Source: Chloroflexota bacterium
GTDB lineage: Bacteria; Chloroflexota; Anaerolineae; Anaerolineales; UBA4823
Direction: 5' to 3'
NCBI GenBank assembly: GCA_029265355.1
Contig: JAJUJL010000002.1
Location: forward strand, 186,001-250,000
DNA: 64,000 nt
Below the pieces are notes generated by a model. The model did no database searches. It had not been told where the DNA came from and worked only from the letters and a program-made list of their open reading frames with translations. Of this stretch, positions 46,249-54,857 are shown one piece after another; position 1 is the stretch's first letter; the number at the start of each line of letters is the position of its first letter. The position numbers and the translations under genes were made by a program.

Positions 46249-47379
46249 ATGGATGAAACACTTGCGAAATCAGAGAGATCAATGCCTCCAAATCAACTCC
46301 TGACAGCCAAGGCGGTGGCTTTACACGAGTCAATTCCTACCCAGGATCCCCAGGCTGCACTGCAATTTTGCCGCTGGCTACAGTCGGTCTTGTCCTCAGG
46401 GCAGGGTACCTTTGGGCAGCTCGAAAATGCCCCGGCAAAGATGAACCAACCCGATGTGAGTGTGGTTATTCCGGTGTTTAACGAACAAGAGAATTTGCCC
46501 GAGCTGTATCGTCGGTTGAGCGCGGTGCTGGGTCGCCTGGGCCTGGCGTATGAACTGGTATTGGTGGACGATGGCAGCCGAGATAGGAGCCTGGAGCTGA
46601 TGAAGGAACTGGCTGACCGGGATGGTCGGGTGTTGATCGTTGAGCTGGCGCGCAATTTTGGACACCAGGTGGCAATCAGCGCTGGACTGGATCACGCAAA
46701 GGGTAAAGGTGTAATCATCATGGACGCCGACCTGCAAGATCCACCGGAAGTGCTGCCTGAATTCATTGCCAAATGGCGCGAAGGTCACGATGTGGTCTAT
46801 GCGATCCGCGCTACCCGCAAAGAACACTGGCTTAAGCGCAGCGCTTACGCGGTCTTTTACCGCTTGTTGCAACGCATTGCCAGCATTCACATTCCCCTGG
46901 ACGCGGGCGATTTCTGCATCATGGATCGCAAAGTGGTGGACATCCTGATCAGCATGCCTGAGAGAAACCGATTTGTGCGTGGCATCCGCTCATGGGTGGG
47001 TTTGGATCAGGTGGGCTTGCCCTATAACCGAGATGGTCGTTTTGCAGGTAAACCCAAATTCACCTTCAATCGCCTGCTGTACCTGGCGATCGATGGATTG
47101 ATCTCCTTCAGCTTTGTACCATTGCGGTTGATCAGTACCCTGGGACTGGCAGCTTCATTTTTTTCTCTCCTGCTGGCAATTTTTTACGTTATCCAGAAAT
47201 TTACCCGCGGGTTGGACCCCCCTGGTTTTGCCACCACGATTACGGCGATCTTTTTCCTGGCCGGTCTGCAGCTCACAACTTTGGGGGTGATCGGAGAATA
47301 TGTGGGTCGCATATTCGAGGAAGTGAAACGGCGGCCGCTGTATATCGTTCGCAAGCTTTATCGCTCAGGCGGGGGTTGA
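46249..47379 (+). CDS. GT2 polyprenyl-phosphate glycosyltransferase (DPM1/ArnC type)
   Basis: The 376-residue enzyme has a GT-A domain (~67-285) with 'SVVIPVFNEQENLPELY', 'LVDDGSRDRS' and the DxD region 'IMDADLQDPP'. Two membrane helices (~290-345) and 'GVIGEYVGRIFEEVKRRPLYIV' at the end are typical of the family. It should load a sugar from a nucleotide donor onto undecaprenyl/polyprenyl phosphate, feeding the GT-C enzymes encoded around it. An unusual ~64-residue N-terminal extension precedes the domain; an ATG at 46441 would remove it. It has its own promoter and leader. Confidence 0.9.
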   Translation: MDETLAKSERSMPPNQLLTAKAVALHESIPTQDPQAALQFCRWLQSVLSSGQGTFGQLENAPAKMNQPDVSVVIPVFNEQENLPELYRRLSAVLGRLGLAYELVLVDDGSRDRSLELMKELADRDGRVLIVELARNFGHQVAISAGLDHAKGKGVIIMDADLQDPPEVLPEFIAKWREGHDVVYAIRATRKEHWLKRSAYAVFYRLLQRIASIHIPLDAGDFCIMDRKVVDILISMPERNRFVRGIRSWVGLDQVGLPYNRDGRFAGKPKFTFNRLLYLAIDGLISFSFVPLRLISTLGLAASFFSLLLAIFYVIQKFTRGLDPPGFATTITAIFFLAGLQLTTLGVIGEYVGRIFEEVKRRPLYIVRKLYRSGGG

Positions 47380-47383
47380 TACG

Positions 47384-48520
47384 ATGAAGATTTTGATGCT
47401 GGACAACGAATTTCCACCGCTCGGTGGAGGCATGGGAACAGCCAACCAGGCGGTGCTGCGCGAATTTGCGAAAAAGCCAGATTTGCACGTGGATTTGATC
47501 ACCTCTGCACTGGGAGGAAGGAGCGAGTTCGAGCGATTTGCTGAGCAGATCAGCATCTACAAAGTTCCGGTCTGGAATCAAAACATTCATCATTCTTCTA
47601 ACCGTGAGCTGGCGCTGTTCACAATCCAGGCGCTGGTCAAAGCATATCACTTGCACCGCAGGAATGGCTACGATTTCTCATTTGCCTGGTCGGCGGTTCC
47701 AGCAGGGGCGGTAGCGCTGGTTTTGAACGATCTGTTGGGCTTACCTTATTATGTGTGGGTGTCTGGTCCGGATATTCCCGGCTTCGAAAAACGTTACCAG
47801 CGCCTGTATCCCCTGATCACACCGATGCTGCGCCGCATCTGGAAGAAGGCGCGGCGGGTCATTGCGAAATGCCCCGAAGAAGTCGAGATGATTCGAGCAG
47901 TGGATGACAGTTTCCCCATCGAGATCATCGAGAACGGAGTCGACCTGGAACACTTTTCGCCGCCAGATGACAGGTCCCTGGATGGCGCACTGCGCGTGAT
48001 CTGTTCCGCCAGGCTGATCGAGCGCAAAGGGCAGCGGCATCTCATCCAGGCAGTGCACCGCTTGAACCAGGAAGGATTTGATGTGAATTTGGAGTTGGTG
48101 GGCGATGGCGATGCGATGAATGCTTACCGGCAATATGCTGCCAGCCTGGGATTGAATGGCAAGATAGCATTTTCGGGGTACGTGCCACGTGAGCATATCC
48201 AGGAACATTTGCAGCAGGCGCACGTCTTTGCGCTGCCATCCTACAATGAGGGCATGGCGCTGGCAGCCCTGGAGGCCATGGGCTGTGGCTTGCCGGTAGT
48301 GCTCACGCGCACCGGGGGAACTGGAACGTTGGTCGAGGACGGCGTCAATGGTTTCAGCCACGACTGGGAGGATGTGGAGGCGCTCACCGCTGCACTGCGC
48401 CGCTTTGCGCAGGATCGCGGCCTGGTGACCCGCATGGGTGCGGCATCCCGGCAGCGAGCCTTGCCGTATGGGTGGGAGGAGCTGGCGGAGAAATATTTGG
48501 ATTTGTTCGAGCGAAATTGA
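47384..48520 (+). CDS. GT4 glycosyltransferase
   Basis: The 378-residue GT-B fold protein begins 'LMLDNEFPPLGGGMGTANQ', the acceptor-side motif of GT4 enzymes. It has 'IENGVDLEHFSP', 'SARLIERKGQRHLIQA' and the nucleotide-sugar site 'PSYNEGMALAALEAMGCGLPVV' (E-x7-E). It adds a sugar in the cytoplasm; specificity is not readable. It starts 4 bases after the GT2 gene. Confidence 0.9.
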   Translation: MKILMLDNEFPPLGGGMGTANQAVLREFAKKPDLHVDLITSALGGRSEFERFAEQISIYKVPVWNQNIHHSSNRELALFTIQALVKAYHLHRRNGYDFSFAWSAVPAGAVALVLNDLLGLPYYVWVSGPDIPGFEKRYQRLYPLITPMLRRIWKKARRVIAKCPEEVEMIRAVDDSFPIEIIENGVDLEHFSPPDDRSLDGALRVICSARLIERKGQRHLIQAVHRLNQEGFDVNLELVGDGDAMNAYRQYAASLGLNGKIAFSGYVPREHIQEHLQQAHVFALPSYNEGMALAALEAMGCGLPVVLTRTGGTGTLVEDGVNGFSHDWEDVEALTAALRRFAQDRGLVTRMGAASRQRALPYGWEELAEKYLDLFERN

Positions 48521-48609
48521 GACATCGGCGCGATGGATATTCCCGACTCCAGGTGTTTCGCCGGAAGTGTTTTTACAAAAATGTGAGCGAGCAGCGGCGA
48601 AACCCTGGA

Positions 48610-48661
48610 GTAAACCGCCGTAACGCTGGCCGATTGACTCTAAACCCTTTTGGCGGTTTAC
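48610..48661 (+). promoter_or_regulatory. Inverted repeat framing a promoter (putative operator)
   Basis: GTAAACCGCC (48610-48619) and GGCGGTTTAC (48652-48661) are perfect 10-base inverted arms 42 bases apart centre to centre, about four helical turns. The -35 box lies between them and the right arm overlaps the -10 box. The arrangement suggests a repressor operator, or else a leader hairpin with a 32-base loop. Confidence 0.5.
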
Positions 48662-48662
48662 T
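48634..48662 (+). promoter_or_regulatory. Promoter of the second glycan operon
   Basis: TTGACT (48634-48639), a 17-base spacer and TTTACT (48657-48662); start predicted about 48669, 42 bases before the GT4 ATG. Confidence 0.6.
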
Positions 48663-48710
48663 TAGGTCCTGTTCACCATCTCATTTATCACGATATTCAT
48701 CAGGAGAGCA

Positions 48711-49865
48711 ATGCACTTCGCGGTGATGGGGCGTATCCTGGATTACCAGGGATATGGTATCCAGACCTATCTGAGCGGGCTACTGTCTGGGTTTGCGGCG
48801 CTAGACCATCCCCACAAGATTACCGTGTTCCTCGGGCGGGGACAAACGTTTCCCGCTGAGCTACGCTCGACAAATCTTAAGGGACAGCAGTTGGGTTTGA
48901 GGGTTACCAGCGAACGCAGCTCGACCATCGCCAGGCTGCTGTGGGATCATATTTTGGTTGGCGCAACATGCCGCAGGTTGGGTGTAGATGCCTTGCTCGC
49001 TCCAGCACATATTCGTCCTTTGTACGCACCATGCCCGGTGGTGGTTACGATACACGACATGCTCTACCATTTGCATCCAGAGGATTGGTCTTTGTTCGAT
49101 CAGTTATATTTCCGCCTGGGTGTAAATGTATTGACCAGGCAGGCGATGCTGATCCATGCTGTATCTGAAAATACCCGCTACGATGCGTTGCGCCTGTTGA
49201 GGTTGCCTGAAGAGCGAGTGCGTGTCGTGCTGCATGGTGTACCAGAGGGATTTCAACCCCAAGACGAGCAAGCCGGTTGCGCGCTGCGCAGGAAATATTC
49301 TTTGGATCACCCATATATTTTCTATGCGGGCAGCTTCCATCCTCGCAAAAATCTAGAAGGAGCGCTGGCCGCATTCGAGAAGATTTACGAACACATCGAG
49401 CACGATTTTGTGATTGCTGGCATACCCGTCTGGAACGAAAGGCGATTTCAAGCGCGCCTGGAAAGCAGCCCGGCGGCCAGGAGAATCCGGGTGCTGGGCT
49501 TGGTGCCTCGCCATGAACTGCCTGTATTGTACAGCCAGGCGGATTTGTTCGTTTTCCCATCGCTTTATGAAGGATTTGGTTTTCCCGTCTTGGAGGCCAT
49601 GGCATGTGGTTGCCCCGTACTGGCAAGCTCGAGCAGCTCGATTCCGGAGGTGGCTGGAGACGCTGCCTGGCTTGTGCCTCCTGGAGATGAGCACGCTCTG
49701 CGCGAAGCCATGCTGCGGCTGCTCTCGGACGCTGAATTGCGATCCAGCTTGCGCCAGCAAGGATTTGAGCAAGCCAGACGTTTTTCATGGGCAAAAACAG
49801 CCAGGGGCATCTTGGATTTGCTGGAAGAAGCTGCCTTGTCCAGGCATGCTGTGAGGCGAGTGTGA
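48711..49865 (+). CDS. GT4 glycosyltransferase (mannosyltransferase-like)
   Basis: The 384-residue GT-B protein has 'VVTIHDMLYHLHPEDWS', 'YAGSFHPRKNLEGALAAF' and 'PSLYEGFGFPVLEAMACGCPVL' (E-x7-E), the pattern of mannosyl- or rhamnosyl-transferases in O-antigen synthesis. AGGAG lies 5 bases before the ATG. It starts a new run of overlapping genes; its stop overlaps the next gene's GTG (GTGA). Confidence 0.9.
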   Translation: MHFAVMGRILDYQGYGIQTYLSGLLSGFAALDHPHKITVFLGRGQTFPAELRSTNLKGQQLGLRVTSERSSTIARLLWDHILVGATCRRLGVDALLAPAHIRPLYAPCPVVVTIHDMLYHLHPEDWSLFDQLYFRLGVNVLTRQAMLIHAVSENTRYDALRLLRLPEERVRVVLHGVPEGFQPQDEQAGCALRRKYSLDHPYIFYAGSFHPRKNLEGALAAFEKIYEHIEHDFVIAGIPVWNERRFQARLESSPAARRIRVLGLVPRHELPVLYSQADLFVFPSLYEGFGFPVLEAMACGCPVLASSSSSIPEVAGDAAWLVPPGDEHALREAMLRLLSDAELRSSLRQQGFEQARRFSWAKTARGILDLLEEAALSRHAVRRV

Positions 49866-50710
49866 AAAACGTGCCATCGGTGTTAGCAGAGCAGGTGCAT
49901 CAAGCTAACCTGGAAATTCACCGCCGTGAGGCGGAGATATATGATTGGGTGCATCCTGAGATCTTTGGGAATTATGAACAGACACGCCTACAGCATGAAC
50001 TACAATACATAACCAGGGTGTTGGCAGGCAGAAGCGAGCTGCGTGCCCTGGATTTGGGGTGCGGCACAGGCAACATCAGCTTGAAATTGTTGGACCTGGG
50101 TTATGAGGTTACGGCAGTTGACCTTTCGGCAGAGATGCTTGCCGTGCTAGACCGCAAACTGGCTCAGCGGGGAAATTTGAAGTGCTGCCTCGTCAATCGC
50201 AATGTAGAAGATGTTCTTTTAGAACGTGGCGTCAGCAATGACCAAGACTTAATTGTGTTCAGCTCGGTGCTGCACCACCTGCCAGACTACTTTTCGACAG
50301 TAGAGCTTGCATACCAGCAATTGGCGCGGGGCGGGGTGCTGTATATCTGTCATGAACCGCTTCCAAAACAGCTCGAGCACCGATCCTGGGGGAAGAGGGT
50401 GATATCCCATCTCCTGGAATGGATTGATCTGGTTTATATCTATGGAGTGAAGGGTTTAGTCTACACACGACAGGCATTGATGCACCGGCAGCGCTTCCGC
50501 CGCATGGATTACTCGCTCTCCGATATTCACCTGGAGCAGGGGATCGAACCACACGAACTGGAAAAATTGCTCCTGGAACATGGGGCAGAAATATTGTTTG
50601 TGAAGAAAACTCACACGCATTACCTTAGCATTTTGTCGGATCTCGATGAACGCTGGAGGTTATCTCCTGCCTCATCTTTTCGGTTGGCCGCACGGAAACC
50701 ATTGGAATGA
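49862..50710 (+). CDS. Class I SAM-dependent methyltransferase
   Basis: The 282-residue protein has the Rossmann motif I 'ALDLGCGTGNISLKLL' (~61-76), acidic motif 'VTAVDLSAEML' and 'FSSVLHHLPDYF' (motif IV region). A long C-terminal helical region (~170-282) follows. Possible substrates are the growing glycan or a sugar nucleotide; it may supply the chain-ending methyl group recognised by Wzt (inference). The GTG start at 49862 overlaps the previous stop by 4 bases. Its stop overlaps the next ATG (ATGA). Confidence 0.82.
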   Translation: MKNVPSVLAEQVHQANLEIHRREAEIYDWVHPEIFGNYEQTRLQHELQYITRVLAGRSELRALDLGCGTGNISLKLLDLGYEVTAVDLSAEMLAVLDRKLAQRGNLKCCLVNRNVEDVLLERGVSNDQDLIVFSSVLHHLPDYFSTVELAYQQLARGGVLYICHEPLPKQLEHRSWGKRVISHLLEWIDLVYIYGVKGLVYTRQALMHRQRFRRMDYSLSDIHLEQGIEPHELEKLLLEHGAEILFVKKTHTHYLSILSDLDERWRLSPASSFRLAARKPLE

Positions 50711-51735
50711 TACCCAGTTTGGAATTTGTGCCTGAAAGCAAAGATCGACCAGTGTTGTCCATTGTAATTGTCGACTCAGATGGTCGTAGCGATACCCTGC
50801 GCTGCCTTGAAAGTATCTATCGGCATCCCTCGAGCGAGTCTTTTGAAGTTTTGCTGGTCGATAACTGCTCCGAACAAAGCTGCTTAGCTGAAGTGCAGCA
50901 ACGCTTCCCTGGGGTGCGCACCCTACAATCTCCGCAGCGCCAGGGTTTTGCGCGCAATTACAATTTGGGCCTCCGCCATGCGCTTGGGCAGTACTTGATG
51001 ATATTGAACAATGATACTTTGGTGCAATCCGGCGCGTTGGATAGCCTGCTGGGCGCTTTGCGCGATCATCCAGGGTATGCATTTGTAGGGCCTCGATTAC
51101 GTGGACAAGATGGGCGTATTCAGTCGTTCTGTGCTCGTCCGCTTTTGAAGCCGCTGGGCTACATCGTTCGGCTGTTGCTGCTCGACCTTGGCTCGCCAAT
51201 CGGCTTGCTCTGGGAGCGCTTACAGGCTTCCCTTCTCGAGCATCGCCCAACTGGACCGGTTGCCTGCCTGAGCGGCGCCTGCATGCTTGCCAGGCGTGAG
51301 GCGCTCGAGCAGATAGGACTGTTGGATGAAGGGTTTGATTTTTACTTTGAAGACGCCGAATGGTGCCACCGCGCTCAAAAGCAGGGCTGGAAATTGGGAT
51401 TTGTGGCTGAGGCAGAGGTGGTTCACCTGGGTGATCACTCGCTGTCGAAGGTAAAGGTGTGGGCAAAGCAAAGTGAATACCGCAGCGCGATCCGCTATTT
51501 TCAGCGGTATTATGGGATTGGACGCGCCGAAATTACGCTGATTCGAATAGCGACCCTGATCAGTTATTCGATACGCTGGGTGGTTTACAAATTCCAGGAA
51601 GTTATCACTGGAAAAGCCGGGCACAGTGCTGCGTATGTGGAGCTGATCAGATGGATTTCTCGCGAAAATATAATCAATCTTGATGAAGCCAGCCATCACG
51701 TTGACAAGTTGTGGAGTGGCGGATCGCACAAGTAG
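50707..51735 (+). CDS. GT2 glycosyltransferase (rhamnosyltransferase-like)
   Basis: A 342-residue GT-A enzyme: 'LSIVIVDSDGRSDTLRCLESI', 'LLVDNCS', 'ILNNDTLVQSGALD' (DxD-type metal site) and 'GACMLARREALEQIGLLDEGFDFYFEDAEWCHRAQKQGW', which resembles WbbL-type rhamnosyltransferases. The usual 'VxYN' at the start of the domain reads 'VDSDGR', a mild departure. A C-terminal helix (~275-300) may be membrane-associated. It sits between the methyltransferase and the ABC permease genes. Confidence 0.88.
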   Translation: MIPSLEFVPESKDRPVLSIVIVDSDGRSDTLRCLESIYRHPSSESFEVLLVDNCSEQSCLAEVQQRFPGVRTLQSPQRQGFARNYNLGLRHALGQYLMILNNDTLVQSGALDSLLGALRDHPGYAFVGPRLRGQDGRIQSFCARPLLKPLGYIVRLLLLDLGSPIGLLWERLQASLLEHRPTGPVACLSGACMLARREALEQIGLLDEGFDFYFEDAEWCHRAQKQGWKLGFVAEAEVVHLGDHSLSKVKVWAKQSEYRSAIRYFQRYYGIGRAEITLIRIATLISYSIRWVVYKFQEVITGKAGHSAAYVELIRWISRENIINLDEASHHVDKLWSGGSHK

Positions 51736-51756
51736 CTATAGGCCGTTGGGAATACA

Positions 51757-52617
51757 ATGAAAGCTCGGGCAGTGACTGAAAATTCTATCCAACCTACCAT
51801 ACCGGAGGTGCTAATCGGACCAGCGAACCACTCGATGCGTTCGGTGTTCTCCGACCTGTGGCGTTACCGCGAGTTGTTGCTGTTCCTGGCATGGCGTGAC
51901 GTCAAGGTGCGGTACAAACAAACCGTGCTCGGAGCAGCCTGGGCGTTGTTGCAGCCCTTGCTGACGATGGTCATTTTCAGCGTAATATTCGGTTTATTGG
52001 CGGGTCTTCCCTCGGAAGGTATTCCATATCCGATCTTTACGTTTGCGGCTCTGCTGCCCTGGCAGTTGTTTTCATTCGCGTTGAATATGTCATCCATCAG
52101 TCTGGTAGCCGATCAAAATCTGATCAGCAAGGTGTATTTTCCCAGGTTAGTTATTCCCCTATCTTCAGTGCTGGCGGGCATACTGGATTTTGCGATCTCT
52201 TTTGTCGTTCTCCTGGCGATGATGTTGATCTTGCGATGGCCATTTAGCTGGAGGCTGGCGCTCGTTCCAGTGCTCGTATTGTTGGCGCTGGCGACGGCCA
52301 TGGCAGTTGGGCTGTGGCTTTCGGCGCTCAACGTTCAATATCGAGATGTCCGTTATACGTTACCCTTTATTACCCAATTCTGGATGTATGCTACTCCGAT
52401 TGCGTATTCCAGTACGCTGATTCCAGAGAAGTGGATGGCGCTGTACAGTTTAAATCCGATGGTAGGCGTAGTGGAGGGTTTTCGATGGGCTTTGCTGGGT
52501 AAGACGGAATTCGCCGGAGTATCCCTCCTGATTTCCTTTCTGGTTGTATCTGTCCTGCTCCTGGGAGGGCTTCGCTATTTCCAACATGTTGAAGATATTT
52601 TTGCTGATGTGATCTGA
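51757..52617 (+). CDS. ABC-2 polysaccharide exporter permease (Wzm-like)
   Basis: The 286-residue membrane protein has six helices after a ~55-residue cytoplasmic N-terminus. 'LLLFLAWRDVKVRYKQTVLGAAWALLQPLLTM' is the hallmark of Wzm/TagG-type permeases, and the late 'LYSLNPMVGVVEGFRWALLG' is also typical. With the Wzt-like ATPase 15 bases downstream it should flip a completed lipid-linked polysaccharide. Confidence 0.93.
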   Translation: MKARAVTENSIQPTIPEVLIGPANHSMRSVFSDLWRYRELLLFLAWRDVKVRYKQTVLGAAWALLQPLLTMVIFSVIFGLLAGLPSEGIPYPIFTFAALLPWQLFSFALNMSSISLVADQNLISKVYFPRLVIPLSSVLAGILDFAISFVVLLAMMLILRWPFSWRLALVPVLVLLALATAMAVGLWLSALNVQYRDVRYTLPFITQFWMYATPIAYSSTLIPEKWMALYSLNPMVGVVEGFRWALLGKTEFAGVSLLISFLVVSVLLLGGLRYFQHVEDIFADVI

Positions 52618-52632
52618 GGTGCTCGAGATTGT

Positions 52633-53877
52633 ATGATGGGGTATCGAATAAAAGTTGAGAATATCTCCAAGCGGTATAAGTTGGGCGCTCGCTCTGCCAG
52701 TTATCAAACGATCCGCGAGAGGATCATGGATAGCTTGACGAGACCATCGCGCGGCTTGCACCAACAGCGTGATACTGGAGAGGATTTCATCTGGGCGCTA
52801 CGCGATGTCAATTTCGATGTTGCGCATGGCGAAGCCGTGGGCATTATTGGAAGGAATGGCGCGGGTAAAAGCACTTTGCTAAAAATTCTTGCGCGTATCA
52901 CGAGACCCACACAAGGCAGCGTCAGGCTCAGGGGACGCGTCGGCTCCCTGCTGGAGGTTGGAACTGGCTTTCATCCTGAACTAACTGGCCGGGAAAATAT
53001 TTATCTTAATGGTGCTATACTGGGTATGACAAGGGTGGAAATCAAAGCCAGATTCGATGCCATCGTAGATTTCGCCGAAATCGAACAGTTTTTAGATACC
53101 CCGGTAAAGCGGTATTCTTCTGGGATGTATATGCGGCTGGCTTTTGCAGTCGCTGCTCACCTGGAGCCTGAAATCTTGTTGGTGGATGAAGTGCTGGCAG
53201 TTGGAGATCACGCGTTCCAAAAGAAATGCCTCGGAAAGATGGGTGAAGTCGCTGAAGGAGGGCGGACGGTCTTGTTTGTCAGCCATAATATGGGTGCGAT
53301 CAACCAGCTCTGCCCGCGTTCGATCTGGTTAGAGCGGGGCTCCGTAAGAGATGATGGCCAATCTGCAACAGTGATTGGTCATTACCTGGCATCTAATTAT
53401 CGCGGTGAGGCGTCAATCAAATTCAAACCGAAGCCAGATAAAGTCGCGCAGTTCCTGCGTGTTCGCTTGCTTGATGCTAGTGGGAGAGAAACAGCCGAGT
53501 TTCCTTGTGGAGTTTCCCCTCAGGTTGAGATAGGCTTTGAGATCAAGCAAGCTGTGACTGGGGCGCACGTTGCGTGCATCGTATATTCATCGAGTGGAAC
53601 GCACTTGTTTTCAACTGCGGATGATGATATGGACCCATCCCGGCGTGGGCTTCGTAATCCGGGGGAATACACAGCCCGTGTCTCTCTGCCGGTTGAGCAA
53701 CTGAACGTGGGTACCTATCATATTGCGGTAGGGATTGGAGTACCGGGGATTGAAGTTTTTGACCGCCAGGAAGCGTTGTCATTCTCGATCATTGATACCG
53801 GTGATTTTGGCACGATGAAAGAAGCCGGGCGCAGGCAGGGGTTACTATTGGTCCAGGCGCGCTGGACGTACGAGTAA
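52633..53877 (+). CDS. Polysaccharide ABC exporter ATPase with C-terminal glycan-recognition-type domain (Wzt-like)
   Basis: The 414-residue protein has an ATPase domain (~1-245): Walker A 'GRNGAGKSTLLK', signature 'YSSGMYMRLAFA', Walker B 'ILLVDEVLAVGD'. A C-terminal beta-sandwich-like domain (~265-414) follows, as in Wzt of E. coli O8/O9a. In that system the domain binds the terminal methyl-phosphate or methyl cap of the finished chain before export. Two methyltransferase genes flank this exporter, consistent with such a mechanism. The start could be either of two adjacent ATG codons. Confidence 0.93.
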   Translation: MMGYRIKVENISKRYKLGARSASYQTIRERIMDSLTRPSRGLHQQRDTGEDFIWALRDVNFDVAHGEAVGIIGRNGAGKSTLLKILARITRPTQGSVRLRGRVGSLLEVGTGFHPELTGRENIYLNGAILGMTRVEIKARFDAIVDFAEIEQFLDTPVKRYSSGMYMRLAFAVAAHLEPEILLVDEVLAVGDHAFQKKCLGKMGEVAEGGRTVLFVSHNMGAINQLCPRSIWLERGSVRDDGQSATVIGHYLASNYRGEASIKFKPKPDKVAQFLRVRLLDASGRETAEFPCGVSPQVEIGFEIKQAVTGAHVACIVYSSSGTHLFSTADDDMDPSRRGLRNPGEYTARVSLPVEQLNVGTYHIAVGIGVPGIEVFDRQEALSFSIIDTGDFGTMKEAGRRQGLLLVQARWTYE

Positions 53878-53894
53878 TTCGAGCGGGTGTTGGG

Positions 53895-54857
53895 ATGTTT
53901 CCACGGTACAGAACCCTTTCCGAACCGATATTGGCTCTGTCGAAAGAGCAATTGGCAGCAGTTGAAAATTTTCGAAAAAAACTATCTGAGGGGGAATACC
54001 AATTTGAGCACTCTGCCTGCCTATGCGGCAACGAGGACGGTCGATTGATTTCTCAGGTAGACCGCTATGCGCTCCCCGTAAACACTTACCTGTGCCGGTC
54101 TTGTGGGATGTTATGGACATCACCCAGGATGAACCCGAGCAGCATGGAAAAATTTTACCGCACAGATTACCGTATGATCTACGTTGGCAGCCAGCTCGCG
54201 CCGGATGATTTCTTTGACCAACAGGTTCAGCATGGCAAGCACATTCTCGAATTCGTTGCGCCATATTTAGAAAAATCGAATCCGGTGGTGCTCGATGTCG
54301 GTTGCGGTGCAGGAGGTGTGCTGATACCTTTTGCTCGAGCAGGCGCGAGGGTCTCTGGTTGCGATGTCAATGCAACATATCTTCTGAGAGGTGTTGCGGA
54401 GGGGCTTGAGTTAATGACAGGTGGTGTAGAAAGCTTGAAGCATCGTGCCCCTGCAGACCTTGTCATTCTCAGTCATGTATTGGAGCATATTGCAGATCCA
54501 ATTCGTTTTATGGGTCAGGTTTGCCAGCTCATTGATGATGGCGGATATGTATATTTAGAGATGCCGGGCATCTATTGGATTCACAGAACTTATCGTGATA
54601 CACTGGCTTTTCTGCAGAATGCTCACCTGTATCATTACTCGCTTTCTCTGTTGAACTATTGGATGGGGCAGGCAGGCTTACAACTGGTAAAGGGCACAGA
54701 AGTTATCTGTGCATTGTATAAAAAAGTCCCCAATCCGCCTCCGGTGCGTCTGGAAAACCAGTACAATAAGGTGTTGCTATATTTGGTGTTTGTCGAACTG
54801 CGCCGTTACCTGTTGGAAAAAGCAAAACTGCTTCGCAAAATCCGGGTACTGCGTTGA
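53895..54857 (+). CDS. SAM-dependent methyltransferase with N-terminal zinc ribbon
   Basis: The 320-residue protein begins with a zinc-binding-like module: 'CLCG' near residue 42 and 'CRSCG' near residue 67. A Methyltransf_23-type domain follows, with 'VVLDVGCGAGGVLIPFARAG' (motif I, ~132) and 'ILSHVLEHIADP'. Similar ribbon-plus-methyltransferase proteins act on sugars or sugar nucleotides in glycan loci (C-methyltransferase-like). It lies 17 bases after wzt; its TGA overlaps a TTG start of the next gene. Confidence 0.82.
   Translation: MFPRYRTLSEPILALSKEQLAAVENFRKKLSEGEYQFEHSACLCGNEDGRLISQVDRYALPVNTYLCRSCGMLWTSPRMNPSSMEKFYRTDYRMIYVGSQLAPDDFFDQQVQHGKHILEFVAPYLEKSNPVVLDVGCGAGGVLIPFARAGARVSGCDVNATYLLRGVAEGLELMTGGVESLKHRAPADLVILSHVLEHIADPIRFMGQVCQLIDDGGYVYLEMPGIYWIHRTYRDTLAFLQNAHLYHYSLSLLNYWMGQAGLQLVKGTEVICALYKKVPNPPPVRLENQYNKVLLYLVFVELRRYLLEKAKLLRKIRVLR

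Noticed and set aside
48521..48710. Small gene between the two GT4 genes
   Set aside because: Open frames here run into the downstream gene out of frame and lack ribosome binding sites; the segment is better explained as promoter and operator.
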